64,000 nt of DNA from Archangium violaceum (GCF_016887565.1 NZ_CP069396.1:11328001-11392000), one strand, 5' to 3'; numbered from the stretch's first letter, positions 18,028 through 27,142 are shown. Notes: generated by a model not told the origin, from the letters alone. A program made the numbers and translations.

Positions 18028-21000
18028 GGCGACTCCCGGGCGACCCACGCGCCCCAGTTCTCGACGTCCTCGGGCAACCGCGTCCCACTCACCACCACCG
18101 CCCGCGGGTCGGTGAGGGCGAGCAGCTCCGGTGGCAGCCGCGACAGCTTCAACGTGCGGCCGTAGGCGTCCGTCACCGCCTCGCCGCGCTTCTCACAGGC
18201 CTCGAGCGCCCGGTCCCACAGCTTCGTCATCCCCGCGGCGGAGAGCGTCTCGCCCGGGGGGGCCGACTCCTCCCAGGCACGCACCTGCACCGTCAGCTCC
18301 GCGAGCACCCGGTAGAAGGGCTCGGTCAGCTCCACGTCCGGCATGAAGCTCCCCCGCGCCTCCACCGAGATGGGCTTCTCTCCACCGTTGCGCTGGGGCA
18401 CGCCCGACACGCGCAGCAGGGTGGCGGCGGCCGCGTTGGCACCACGGATGCGCCCCATGGCGAGCGCCGTCCCGTCGAGCACGTCGAAGGCCGGCGACGC
18501 CAGCGTGGGCGCCGGGCGCATCCCATCGAGCGCGCCCGTGCCCGGCAGGGACGCGAGCTGCGACAGGCTCTCGTCCACGCCGAAGAGGCCCACCGCCGCC
18601 GGACCCGCCTGTCCATCCACGCGCGTATTCACCTGGATGTGGGCCAGCTCGCCGGGCGCATAGGCCGCCTTGTCCGGCGCCACCTCCAGCGAGAGCTTCG
18701 CGCGCGGCGCCACGTACACCCGCGCCACCGCGCCCTCCCAGGAGGCCTCGGCCCAACCCTCGAAGCCACCGGGCAGACGGAAGCGCGCCACCGGGCCCGG
18801 CTTCTCCACCTCGGCCTCCAGCCGCTCCTCCCCCGCTTGCAGGTAGAGCTTCTTCGGCAGCTCGCCATTGAAGTCCGGGCCGCGCAGCAGCTCGATGCGC
18901 ACCTCCTCGCCCCCGCGCGCCAGCACCGGCGTGGCGCGCAGGCGCGTGGGAGGCAGCCGGGCCGGACGCAGCACCAGCTTCGTCGCGCCCAGGTCCTCCT
19001 TCCCCGCCGTCGCGCTCACCCGCAGCTCGTAACCGAGCAGCGTCGTCTCCTGGGACGCACCACCCGACTCGCCATGACCTCCGGGCTGGGCGGTGAGACG
19101 CACCACGCCCATGGCGTTCTCCGTCTCCACCTCTTCGCCCAACACCAGCCGCGAGAAGCGCGACTGGATGCAGGACAGATGCTCGGCGGACAGCATGCCC
19201 CGCGCCTGCGGCAGGGAGGCCCAGCCCACCTCCACCTCGCGCCGTCCCTTGTGCGTGCGCCAGGTGAGTGTGGCCGGCAACGAGGCGGACAGGGACAGCG
19301 TCTCGGGCAGGCACGCCCGCGCATCCAACAGGGTGGCGTGCAGCACCTGCTGCAACCACTCGGAGTACTCACCGGAGACGTAGTCCACCTCGATGGAGAG
19401 CTCGGGCAGGCCGGGGTCGCTCACATCCAGGGAGAGCGCCAGCATCCGCTCGCGGCCGGGCGGCAGCGTGCGCGTGCGCACCGCCAGGGCAAGGCAGGTG
19501 GCCAGCGGCGTATCCTCCGTCGCCACGTCCGTCACCGTCCCGCCCGAGCTCACGCGCACGCCCAACGTCACCGAGGCGGAGCCCTCCTCGGCCGACACGA
19601 AGCGCGCGCAGGGGCGCAGGGAGCCCAACCACCGCTCCAGGGCGAGCTGATCCTCGAGCCCGGCCTCACCGTCCTCCGAGAGGAGGTCCCTCACCGAGCT
19701 CAGCCCCACTGGGGGAGGCGGAGGCACGCGGCGCACCGGCATGGCGGGGATGACGACGTTGACGGGCGGACCCGGGTCGAGCTGGAAGGCGGCCACGCCA
19801 TCCTCGTCCGTCACCGCGCGCACGCCCTCGTCCCGCGGGTCCCATGCGCGCTTCACGGTGAGCTCCGCGCCGGGCAGCAGCCGGCCATCTGCGCTGGTGG
19901 CGCGCAGGTAGACGCGGTTGCTGTAGCCCTCCACCAGACCATCCTCCAGCTCCGTGACGGCCGACACGGAGAGCGAGTCCTCGGAGAGCAGCACCGAGGT
20001 CCCACTCTGCACCTGGTCTCCCGCGGGGTCCGTGGCGGACAGCCAGGCGGAGAGGGTGAACTGGCCGCGCAGGTCATAGGGCACGCGCGGCAGGGCGAGG
20101 CGGAAGTGACCCGAGGCGTCCGTGCGTGCCTTCCGGGGCAGCCCGTCCCTGGCCTTCTCGTCGAGCCACTCGGTGGGCGGGGGCCACCCGCCCGAGGCAT
20201 TCCACTTCACCTCCACGGCCGCGTCCGGCACCGGCGCGCCCGAGCTGTAGACGACCTGGCCCTCGACGATGGGCGACTCGCCCGCGCGCCAGAAGGGCCG
20301 GGTGCTGGTGGCCTCCACCCGGAAGCGAGGCAGGGTGAAGGGCTTCACCTGGAAGGAGGTCTCGGCGGAGGCATCACCGCTCGTCCAGCGCACCGTCCAC
20401 CTGCCCGTGGGCGCGCCGCTGTCGAGTGGGAAGTCCCCGGCCACCACGCCCCAGGGGCCCGCGGGTGCGCGCTGCTCCAGCACCACCTCGCCGGAGGGGT
20501 CGGTGACGAACCACGTGCCCGGGCGCCCGTCGATGGGCGCGAGGTCCTTCGCGCGCAGCACCACGGCGCGGAAGCGCACCTGGTGGCCGGGCTCGTAGAG
20601 GGGCCGATCGGAGAGGACGTGGACACGGGCGGGGGCGTAGAGGGCCAGCGGGGCCTCCACGGTGTCGGTGCCGAGTGGTGAGCTGACGCGAGCGCGCAGC
20701 CGGTAGTCCCCATCCGGCAGCGCGGGCAGCTTCACCTGGGCGCGCAGCGTGAAGCTGGAGCCCTGCTTCTTCCAGCCGTCCTCGGGCGGGAGTGGAGACT
20801 CCTTGCCCTGGGCATCCACGAGGAAGAGCGAGGCATCCAGGCGCCGCACCGGGGCCTCCAGCCGCTCCCAGTCACGCGTGGTGACACCATGCGCCTGGGC
20901 CGAGACATAGACGAAGCCCGTGCTCTCGCGGGCGAGCCCCTCGACGCGCAGGCTCGGCGTCTGCCGGAGGCGCCCGTCCGGGCAGTGAGGCACCTTCACA

Positions 21001-21113
21001 CCCTGGAACAACCAGGCGGAGACGCACACGTCCGAGGTGGCCCACCCCACGAGACCCACGAAGAGTCCCGCGGCGCAGCCGAGCACGACCCGGCGTTTCA
21101 AACGGATGTCCAT
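18024..21113 (-). CDS. Alpha-2-macroglobulin family, N-terminal half (split A2M)
   Basis: A 1029-residue envelope protein. Residues 8-25 form a signal/anchor helix (VVLGCAAGLFVGLVGW). Serial macroglobulin (MG) beta domains follow: ARVHVLSDRPLYEPGHQVRF at about 170 is the typical MG2 opening, and FQVKPFTLPRFRVEATSTRP the MG3/MG4 boundary. A region with ALTVKRAWDPRD-like turns, and near residue 800 YAPGELAHIQVNTRVDGQ with GLFGVDESLSQL, is the bait-region/MG6 signature. It ends where a normal A2M would continue into the MG7 domain, which is supplied by the next gene. A Cys-containing insertion (about 500-640) is not typical. First gene of a two-gene operon. Confidence 0.85.
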   Translation of the reverse strand: MDIRLKRRVVLGCAAGLFVGLVGWATSDVCVSAWLFQGVKVPHCPDGRLRQTPSLRVEGLARESTGFVYVSAQAHGVTTRDWERLEAPVRRLDASLFLVDAQGKESPLPPEDGWKKQGSSFTLRAQVKLPALPDGDYRLRARVSSPLGTDTVEAPLALYAPARVHVLSDRPLYEPGHQVRFRAVVLRAKDLAPIDGRPGTWFVTDPSGEVVLEQRAPAGPWGVVAGDFPLDSGAPTGRWTVRWTSGDASAETSFQVKPFTLPRFRVEATSTRPFWRAGESPIVEGQVVYSSGAPVPDAAVEVKWNASGGWPPPTEWLDEKARDGLPRKARTDASGHFRLALPRVPYDLRGQFTLSAWLSATDPAGDQVQSGTSVLLSEDSLSVSAVTELEDGLVEGYSNRVYLRATSADGRLLPGAELTVKRAWDPRDEGVRAVTDEDGVAAFQLDPGPPVNVVIPAMPVRRVPPPPPVGLSSVRDLLSEDGEAGLEDQLALERWLGSLRPCARFVSAEEGSASVTLGVRVSSGGTVTDVATEDTPLATCLALAVRTRTLPPGRERMLALSLDVSDPGLPELSIEVDYVSGEYSEWLQQVLHATLLDARACLPETLSLSASLPATLTWRTHKGRREVEVGWASLPQARGMLSAEHLSCIQSRFSRLVLGEEVETENAMGVVRLTAQPGGHGESGGASQETTLLGYELRVSATAGKEDLGATKLVLRPARLPPTRLRATPVLARGGEEVRIELLRGPDFNGELPKKLYLQAGEERLEAEVEKPGPVARFRLPGGFEGWAEASWEGAVARVYVAPRAKLSLEVAPDKAAYAPGELAHIQVNTRVDGQAGPAAVGLFGVDESLSQLASLPGTGALDGMRPAPTLASPAFDVLDGTALAMGRIRGANAAAATLLRVSGVPQRNGGEKPISVEARGSFMPDVELTEPFYRVLAELTVQVRAWEESAPPGETLSAAGMTKLWDRALEACEKRGEAVTDAYGRTLKLSRLPPELLALTDPRAVVVSGTRLPEDVENWGAWVARESP

Positions 21114-21201
21114 CTGTCCTCCCCAGCCGGGACTCTACGCCAGGAAGGGTGCCGCGCGCTCTCCGGAGCCCGGCGCCGGGCGCCGGGTCCGACCCGATTC
21201 A

Positions 21202-22092
21202 TCAGTGGTGACGGCCACCCCGGTGGTGACGGACGGGGCCCGCGTCATGGTGACGAGGTCCGTCGTACCTGGGGCCGTCGTACCTGCGGCCGTCATGCCA
21301 GCGACCGTCATTCCAGCGGCCGTCATTCCAGCGGCCGGGCCCTCGCCGGTGCCAGTAGTCGTGACGCACCACGCGGTAGCGGTCCCAGGAGTGGAGGAAG
21401 TAGTTGGGGTGTCCCCAGCGCACGGCGATTCCCGAGTGGCGGTAGAGGGGAACGGAGACGTGGAACGAGCCCGGGACGGCCCAACCCCCGCTCGCGAAGA
21501 CCCAGGTGGGACCCCGGCGGATCCACTTCGGCGAGACATAGGCCAGGCCGGGCCGGGGCGGCTCGACCCAGGAGCCCTCCACCCAGACCCAGTTGGCGCC
21601 GGACCAGTACCAATAGCCCGGGGCCCACGTGAGGTTCGGAGCGGGAGGCGGCGGCGGTGTCTCCGCCCGGAGCTGGGGAGGCGCCTGGGTCGCGGAGAGC
21701 TCCTCGCGGGTCACCGCGATGGGGAACTCCACCTGCAGTGAGCCGGGTCGCGCCCAGCCACCCGACACCCAACGCCAGATGCTTCCCTCCTGCTGCCAGT
21801 AGCCATTGACGAACTGGTAGCCCGGCATCTGGGCGATCCACGTCCCCGGGTTGAAGCGCCACTCACCGCCATCCCAGAACCAATGACCGGAAGCCCATAC
21901 CGCGTCATCGAAGGGAGGCGCCGAAGGCGACTCGGCCGGCAGCGCCGGAGGCGGGGAAGGCGCAATGGGCGATGCATCCTCCACGTCACCGGCGCTGTTG
22001 AATTCCTGGGTGGCGGCGACCGGAGCGGTCTGAGCTTGAACAACTGGAGCCGCCAGCGCGACCACGACACACATCCACCATCGACGAGTCAT
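21202..22092 (-). CDS. YXWGXW-repeat protein, exported, Trp-rich
   Basis: A 296-residue exported protein with signal peptide MTRRWWMCVVVALAAPVVQA. Two or more YXWGXW-type repeats (PF12779): GHWFWDGGEWRFNPGTW, GYWQQEGSIWRWVSGGW and GYWYWSGANWVWVEGSW, followed by KWIRRGPTWVFASGGW. These repeats are found in exported bacterial proteins of unknown role. The C-terminus is a His/Arg/Asp-rich tail of five-residue units encoded by a DNA minisatellite. I chose ATG 22092 over GTG 22095 since GGAG lies at a good distance. Divergent from the Lrp regulator. Confidence 0.8.
   Translation of the reverse strand: MTRRWWMCVVVALAAPVVQAQTAPVAATQEFNSAGDVEDASPIAPSPPPALPAESPSAPPFDDAVWASGHWFWDGGEWRFNPGTWIAQMPGYQFVNGYWQQEGSIWRWVSGGWARPGSLQVEFPIAVTREELSATQAPPQLRAETPPPPPAPNLTWAPGYWYWSGANWVWVEGSWVEPPRPGLAYVSPKWIRRGPTWVFASGGWAVPGSFHVSVPLYRHSGIAVRWGHPNYFLHSWDRYRVVRHDYWHRRGPGRWNDGRWNDGRWHDGRRYDGPRYDGPRHHDAGPVRHHRGGRHH
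21262..21336. repeat. Five tandem 15-bp units (coding minisatellite)
   Basis: Five consecutive 15-base units, starting at 21262, 21277, 21292, 21307 and 21322; the last two are identical (GTCATTCCAGCGGCC on the plus strand) and the others differ at 1-5 positions. They encode five-residue units of the form G-R-W-N-D / G-R-R-Y-D in the tail of the YXWGXW protein. Unit length is a multiple of three, so copy-number change keeps frame. Confidence 0.85.
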
Positions 22093-22219
22093 CACATCGT
22101 CTCCGCTGACTACTGAGCCTCTATCCCTACAGAGACTCCTCCAGCCCCCATTTATTCATCCCGCCGCCCGTACACCGGCCGAGCACGAGCCTGGCTTGCC
22201 TGCCCGGCTGCTCTTCCCC

Positions 22220-22247
22220 TTGCGACATTTCCGGAGATACATATAAT
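22220..22247 (+). promoter_or_regulatory. Sigma-70-type promoter candidate for the Lrp gene
   Basis: A perfect -10 TATAAT at 22242-22247 with TTGCGA at 22220-22225 as -35 (4 of 6 to consensus) and a 16-base spacer. It sits in an AT-rich island, rare for this genome, 52 bases before the Lrp-family start at 22300. The near-palindromic ACATATAATTTATCC stretch could also be an Lrp operator; that part is speculation. Confidence 0.5.
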
Positions 22248-22299
22248 TTATCCGTACCAGCTCGCCGGAGCTTATAAAAACAAGGTCCCAGGTCCCCAG

Positions 22300-22770
22300 A
22301 TGGACGAACTCGACTACCGCATCGTCGATGTGCTGCAGCGCGACGGTCGCGCCACCCAGCTGGAGATCTCCCGCACGGTGGGGCTGTCGCAGCCGGCGGT
22401 GGCCGAGCGCATCCGCAAGCTCGAGGAGCGAGGGGTCATCACCGGCTACTCGGCGCGCGTGGACGCGGCGAAGCTGGGCAAGGACATCACCGCCTTCATC
22501 GGCGTGAGCATCGAGCACCCGAAGTACTTCGAGGGGTTCGCCAAGAAGGTGCTCGCCCTGCCCGAGGTGCTCGAGGCCCACCGCGTCGCCGGTCAGGACT
22601 CGTACATCCTCAAGGTGAGGACGGCGAACACCAAGACGCTCGACACCCTGCTCGTGGAGACGCTGCGCACCATTTCCGGCGTCACCCGGACTCACACCAC
22701 CATCGTCCTCTCCTCCATCAAGGAGGAAACGTACGTCCACGTCTCTGAAGAAGAGCTGAAAGGAGCCTGA
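22300..22770 (+). CDS. Lrp/AsnC family transcriptional regulator
   Basis: A 156-residue regulator with the standard two-domain layout. Residues 1-60 hold the winged helix-turn-helix (DELDYRIVDVLQRDGRAT, LSQPAVAERIRKLEERGVI, GYSA), and 65-150 the RAM/AsnC ligand-binding domain (FIGVSIEHPKYFEGF, VLEAHRVAGQDSYILKVRT, ISGVTRTHTTIVLSS). Feast/famine regulators of this kind sense amino acids. It stands three bases before an aminotransferase gene, which is its likely target and source of the effector. ATG at 22300; promoter candidate at 22220-22247. Confidence 0.93.
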   Translation: MDELDYRIVDVLQRDGRATQLEISRTVGLSQPAVAERIRKLEERGVITGYSARVDAAKLGKDITAFIGVSIEHPKYFEGFAKKVLALPEVLEAHRVAGQDSYILKVRTANTKTLDTLLVETLRTISGVTRTHTTIVLSSIKEETYVHVSEEELKGA

Positions 22771-22773
22771 TCC

Positions 22774-23985
22774 ATGACCGCGGCTGTCAGCATTTCCGCC
22801 CCCCCGGCGTTCCCGCTCGCTCAGCGCATGTCGCGGATGAAGGCGTCCGCCGTGCGGGAGATCCTCAAGGTGGCCGAGCGTCCCGACGTGCTCTCGTTCG
22901 CTGGCGGCCTGCCGGCGCCCGAGCTGTTCCCCGTGGAGGCGATCGCCCAGGCGCACGCCGAGGTCTTCGCCCAGGAGGGCCGCGCCGCGCTCCAGTACAG
23001 CACCACCGAGGGCTACGGGCCGCTGCGCGAGTGGATCGCCTCGCACCTGGGCGAGCGGGGCCTGCACGTGGCGGCGGACCAGGTGCTCATCACCAACGGC
23101 TCGCAGCAGGGCATCGACCTGGTGGCCAAGGTGATGCTGGACCCCGGGGACGTGGTGCTGGTGGAGAACCCCAGCTACCTCGCCGCGCTGCAGACCTTCA
23201 GCGGATACGAGGTCTCCTTCAGCGTCGTGGGCAGCGATGACGACGGCATGCGCGTGGACGAGCTGGAGCGGTTCGTCACCGCGGGCCGCAAGCCCAAGCT
23301 CATCTACCTGGTGCCCAACTTCCAGAACCCGAAGGGCACCACGCTGTCGCTGGAGCGCCGGCACGCGCTCGTGCGCTTCGCCCAGCGCCACCGCATCCTC
23401 ATCCTGGAGGACAACCCGTACGGCGAGCTGCGCTTCCGGGGCGAGCACCTGCCGTCGCTGGCCTCGCTCGACACCGAGGGCGTGGTCGTCAACCTGGGGA
23501 CGTTCTCCAAGACGCTGGCCCCCGGACTGCGCATCGGCTGGGCGGTGGGCCCTCGAGAGATCATCCGCGCCCTCACCGTCGTCAAGCAGTCCACGGACCT
23601 GCACACCGCCACCGTCGCGCAGCGGGCCACGGCGCGGCTCCTGTCGCGCTTCGACTACAACGCCCACCTGGACCAGCTGCGCGCCGTCTACGGGGAGCGC
23701 TGCCTGGCGATGATCGGCTCGCTGGAGCGGCACATGCCCGCGGGCACCCGGTGGACCCAGCCGGACGGCGGCATGTTCATCTGGGTGGAGCTGCCGCGCG
23801 GCATGAGCGCGGACACCCTCTTCCCCCTGGCGCTCGAGAAGCGCGTGGCCTTCGTGCCCGGCTCTCCCTTCTTCGCCTCCGAGCCCCGCACCGAGTTCAT
23901 GCGCCTGAACTACTCCAACCGCCCGCCCGAGCTGCTCGAGGAAGGCATGCGCCGGCTCGGCGCGGTCATCGCCTCACAGCAGTAA
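22774..23985 (+). CDS. PLP-dependent aminotransferase (2-aminoadipate/KAT II-like)
   Basis: A 403-residue fold-type I aminotransferase of the MocR-related, regulator-free branch (LysN, KAT II-like): SFAGGLPAPELFPVE at the N-terminus, STTEGYGPLREWIASHLGERG, ITNGSQQGIDLVAKVMLDPGD, YLVPNFQNPKGTTLS, and the PLP lysine in GTFSKTLAPGLRIGW (K246). Such enzymes act on 2-aminoadipate, branched-chain or aromatic amino acids. Cotranscribed with the upstream Lrp regulator (three-base gap), which suggests amino-acid controlled use. Start ATG 22774 is preceded by AAAGGAGCC. Confidence 0.9.
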   Translation: MTAAVSISAPPAFPLAQRMSRMKASAVREILKVAERPDVLSFAGGLPAPELFPVEAIAQAHAEVFAQEGRAALQYSTTEGYGPLREWIASHLGERGLHVAADQVLITNGSQQGIDLVAKVMLDPGDVVLVENPSYLAALQTFSGYEVSFSVVGSDDDGMRVDELERFVTAGRKPKLIYLVPNFQNPKGTTLSLERRHALVRFAQRHRILILEDNPYGELRFRGEHLPSLASLDTEGVVVNLGTFSKTLAPGLRIGWAVGPREIIRALTVVKQSTDLHTATVAQRATARLLSRFDYNAHLDQLRAVYGERCLAMIGSLERHMPAGTRWTQPDGGMFIWVELPRGMSADTLFPLALEKRVAFVPGSPFFASEPRTEFMRLNYSNRPPELLEEGMRRLGAVIASQQ

Positions 23986-24093
23986 CGCGACACCGCATCG
24001 GAGCTGAAAAATGCCGCTCCGGTGGCAGGCCTCATGTCACCGGAGGGTGCGTCGGTTGCTGGTGCAACCGGGGAACGAGTAGAGCGTGGGGCC

Positions 24094-25878
24094 ATGATGA
24101 AGAGCCCCGCGCGTCTCCGAGCCCTGTCGTTGGGTGTCGTGCTCCTCACGGCCTGCGAGCCGGAGGAGCAGCGTCCGCCGCCTCCGCCGCCCCCGCCCGA
24201 GTTGAAGGTCGCCTTCAGGGGCCCGGACACGGTCCACTGCAACGCCAACCCGGTGGTCCTCACCTTCACCATCGAGGGCGGCACTCCGGACACCGTCGAG
24301 CTGAGTGACGGGCGGGGACCGATCGCCCAGCTCTCCGGGCCCTATCAGTACGTGTTCGACTGCGGTGCCGAGGCGGAGGAGCGCGCCTACACCTTCATCG
24401 CGACGGCCCGGGTCGGAGGGCGCGCGTTCTCCAGCCCTCTCAAGCAGGTCGTGGTCGACCGCACCGCGCCCGCCGTCCTCACTCCACCGTTCGATAGCGC
24501 CGACCCGGAAATCCCGAAGGACGCTCCCATCCGCGTGACGTTCTCCGAGCCCATGCGCACGGCCAGGGTCACCCCGGCGAGCGTCGACCTGGAAAGCGTC
24601 TCCCCCTACCTCGTGAAGAGCGTCTCGTGGTCGGAGGACGGGCGAACCCTGACGGTGACCCCCTCCAGGGAAATCAGCGCGCCCGAGACCCTCGCGCTCT
24701 CGCTGCACCCGGAGGACTTCCAGGACCTCGCGGGCAATGCGCTCCCCTCGAGAGCCACCACGAGGTGGACCTGGAGCGTGCCGACGTTCCTCACCTCGTG
24801 GATCCTCCCCAAGCACGGCAACGGCGTCGACGGAGCGGATCACCCCGCCTTCGCCATCGACCACGCCGGGCGCTCCATCGCCGCCTGGCCCGAGTTCACC
24901 CGGACGACGGGCTCACGGGACCTCTACGTGTACAGGTCCGGCGAGGGTGGGGGCGCGCGGCTCGGCGATGTCCTCAGCGCCCTGCCCGGTGATACCTCGG
25001 TCGATCAGGTCACCCTCGCCGTGGATGCCTCGGACCGGCCGGTGGTGGCGTGGATCGAAAAAGCAAAGGAAGGCGATCGGATCTTCGTGCGCCGCTGGAA
25101 CGGCTCGAGCTGGGAGGATCTCGGAGGCCCTCCCGATCTGGCTCCCGAGCACGAGCCCTACCGCCTGACCCTCGCGACCGGAAGCTCGGACCTGCCCGCC
25201 GTGGCCTGGTCGGAGCTCGACGCCACCGGCGAGGCCAACATCTACGTCTACCGTTGGAACGGGACGGCCTGGGCCCCCGTGGGCAACCCCGTCGAGGCCC
25301 ACTCGGGCAAGACCCACGCGGGCCATCCCTCGCTGGCGATCGACGGCGAGGACCGGCCCGTCATCGCCTTCCATGAGCAGGTCTCGGAGCTGGGTGTCTC
25401 CGACGTGTTCGTGATGCGTTGGAATGGCACGGACTGGGCGCAGATCGGCTCGGCCATCCGTCCGGCCGAGGTGAGCGAGAGTGCCTATGCCAACCACCTC
25501 TCGCTCGTGCTGGATGCGAAGGGAGCGCCCACGGTGGTGTTCCAGCTCATCACCCCCGGCTCGAGCTACACGTACTCCCTCTTCTACTCGCGCTACGACT
25601 CCACGGGCTGGTCCAATCCCACGCAGGTGGGGGGCGTCCGCGCCTTCTGGCCCTCGGCCACCTTCGATGCGCAAGGCCATCTCTGGCTGGCCTGGGAGGA
25701 GGAGCCGGTGCTCACCGTCCGCACCGCGCAGTTCCAGAAGGTGGACGCCGCCGACCCGTGGTTCGCCTCCCTGGAAGACGCCGCCGGCCCCGTGGTCGCG
25801 AGCGGCGGCGCGGCCGGGCCCGCGATGCTGTTCGTTGATGAGTCAAGGAGGGTTCCCCGGGTGGTGAGGCGCCAGTAG
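24094..25878 (+). CDS. Lipoprotein with SbsA-type Ig domain and WNG-repeat beta-propeller-like region
   Basis: A 594-residue lipoprotein: MMKSPARLRALSLGVVLLTAC ends in the lipobox LTAC, followed by a run of eight prolines. Residues about 130-235 form an SbsA Ig-like domain (IPKDAPIRVTFSEPMRTARV, then DGRTLTVTPSREI and FQDLAGNALPS). From about 240 to the end a unit recurs with the pattern (Y/M)RWNG(T/S)xW..(L/I)G and a following DxxDRPVVAW-type strand, likely beta-propeller blades exposed at the cell surface. Ligand unknown. ATG 24094 chosen because it starts the signal peptide; the frame is open from 24022. Confidence 0.75.
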   Translation: MMKSPARLRALSLGVVLLTACEPEEQRPPPPPPPPELKVAFRGPDTVHCNANPVVLTFTIEGGTPDTVELSDGRGPIAQLSGPYQYVFDCGAEAEERAYTFIATARVGGRAFSSPLKQVVVDRTAPAVLTPPFDSADPEIPKDAPIRVTFSEPMRTARVTPASVDLESVSPYLVKSVSWSEDGRTLTVTPSREISAPETLALSLHPEDFQDLAGNALPSRATTRWTWSVPTFLTSWILPKHGNGVDGADHPAFAIDHAGRSIAAWPEFTRTTGSRDLYVYRSGEGGGARLGDVLSALPGDTSVDQVTLAVDASDRPVVAWIEKAKEGDRIFVRRWNGSSWEDLGGPPDLAPEHEPYRLTLATGSSDLPAVAWSELDATGEANIYVYRWNGTAWAPVGNPVEAHSGKTHAGHPSLAIDGEDRPVIAFHEQVSELGVSDVFVMRWNGTDWAQIGSAIRPAEVSESAYANHLSLVLDAKGAPTVVFQLITPGSSYTYSLFYSRYDSTGWSNPTQVGGVRAFWPSATFDAQGHLWLAWEEEPVLTVRTAQFQKVDAADPWFASLEDAAGPVVASGGAAGPAMLFVDESRRVPRVVRRQ

Positions 25879-25946
25879 CACGGTGCCCTTTCTTTTTAAG
25901 AGAACCCGGGCATGAGAGGCTCTGCTCGCACGTCGAGGAGCACGCC

Positions 25947-27131
25947 ATGCCCGCGGTGAAGAAGCCCCGCCCTCCCCAGGACACGCTGCCCCCGCGCCTG
26001 CAAGCGCTGCTCGAGGAGCTCACCCACCGCGAGCTGGCCGCGCGCCTGGAGCGGGTGTACCGCGCGGCGGCGGTGGCCATCGACCGGCTCGGGCACCTGA
26101 GCATCGTCAAGTACGAGCCCACCTCGCTGGAGGAGGCGGAGGGGGCGGATCTCTCGCTGTGGGAGACCATGGCCCCCGCCATCCGCGACACCGTGGTGGA
26201 CGTGAACACCCTGGTGTCCGTCATCCGCGACGCCTTTCCTCCACCCGCCGAGGCCTCTCGGGACCAGGCCTGGGCACCGCCCCCGGCGGGTGTCGACGAG
26301 CGGCTGTCCCTGGAGGTGGAGGCGGTGCTGAACGCGTGCGCGGGGCGGCTGTCCCAGCGCGTGGCGGACCTGGGCCAGCGGGTACGGCGGCCCGAGGTGG
26401 TGAGCGACCGCTGGGCCCTCATGGCGGAGCTGCAGTCGTTCCGCGCGGACTTCCGCGCGCAGATTGGAGACCTCGTGTACCTCACGGCCGCGGCGTTCTC
26501 GGACGTGCGGCGCGAGGACGTGGTGCCGGGCTACCCGACGCACGTGGCGGCGGCGGCGGCACTGCGCGGCGCGGTGGCGGACCTGCGGCGCTCGTTGCAC
26601 GCCCGGCTGGAGAAGTCGGCGAGCGCGGCGCCCAGGGAGCAGCCCTCCCAGGCCCGGAGGCTGGAGGAGACGCTGGCGGCCTTCGCGGGCATGCAGGCCT
26701 CGCTGACGATGAAGACGCGCGACAAGCGCCTGGTGGTGGAGTTGCGCGAGCGGCTGCACGAGCGGGGCGCCCGGCCGGAGCTGGACGCGCCGGAGCTGCG
26801 GGCGCTGGTGGAACCCTTCCTGGGCGAGTTGGGACGGGTGGGCACCGAGCTGACGCAGCGCACGCTGACGGCGCATGATCGCGCGGTGTGGGCGGCCTGT
26901 GGGGCGCGGCTGGAGCAGGCGTCCATGCACCTGTTCCTGGGCTCGCCGGGAGCGGAGCGCGTGCTACGCGAGGCCGTGGCGGCCGCGGAGGCGCTCTACG
27001 GCCGGGCACCGGTGTTCGACACCTTCCTGCGCAAGGTGCGCTCGGCGCTCGAACAGTCCTTCGGGGAGATGGAGCTGCGCGAGACGCTCGAGGTGTTCCG
27101 GGAGCGTCTCGCGGCCCTGCCCTTCACCTGA
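25947..27131 (+). CDS. Conserved-looking helical protein of unknown function
   Basis: A 394-residue, almost wholly alpha-helical, charged soluble protein without signal peptide or transmembrane helix. Repeated Leu/Glu/Arg heptad-like stretches (LQALLEELTHRELAARLERV, VGTELTQRTLTAHDRAVWAA) suggest helical bundles. I do not recognise a family. It starts at ATG 25947, with GAGGAG at 25935-25940. It ends 11 bases before a convergent small gene. Its length, strong codon bias and clean ribosome site make it a real gene. Confidence 0.65.
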   Translation: MPAVKKPRPPQDTLPPRLQALLEELTHRELAARLERVYRAAAVAIDRLGHLSIVKYEPTSLEEAEGADLSLWETMAPAIRDTVVDVNTLVSVIRDAFPPPAEASRDQAWAPPPAGVDERLSLEVEAVLNACAGRLSQRVADLGQRVRRPEVVSDRWALMAELQSFRADFRAQIGDLVYLTAAAFSDVRREDVVPGYPTHVAAAAALRGAVADLRRSLHARLEKSASAAPREQPSQARRLEETLAAFAGMQASLTMKTRDKRLVVELRERLHERGARPELDAPELRALVEPFLGELGRVGTELTQRTLTAHDRAVWAACGARLEQASMHLFLGSPGAERVLREAVAAAEALYGRAPVFDTFLRKVRSALEQSFGEMELRETLEVFRERLAALPFT

Positions 27132-27142
27132 GGGAGCCGGGA

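Noticed and set aside
21262-21336. CRISPR-like array
   Set aside because: Units are contiguous 15-mers without spacers and lie inside a coding frame.
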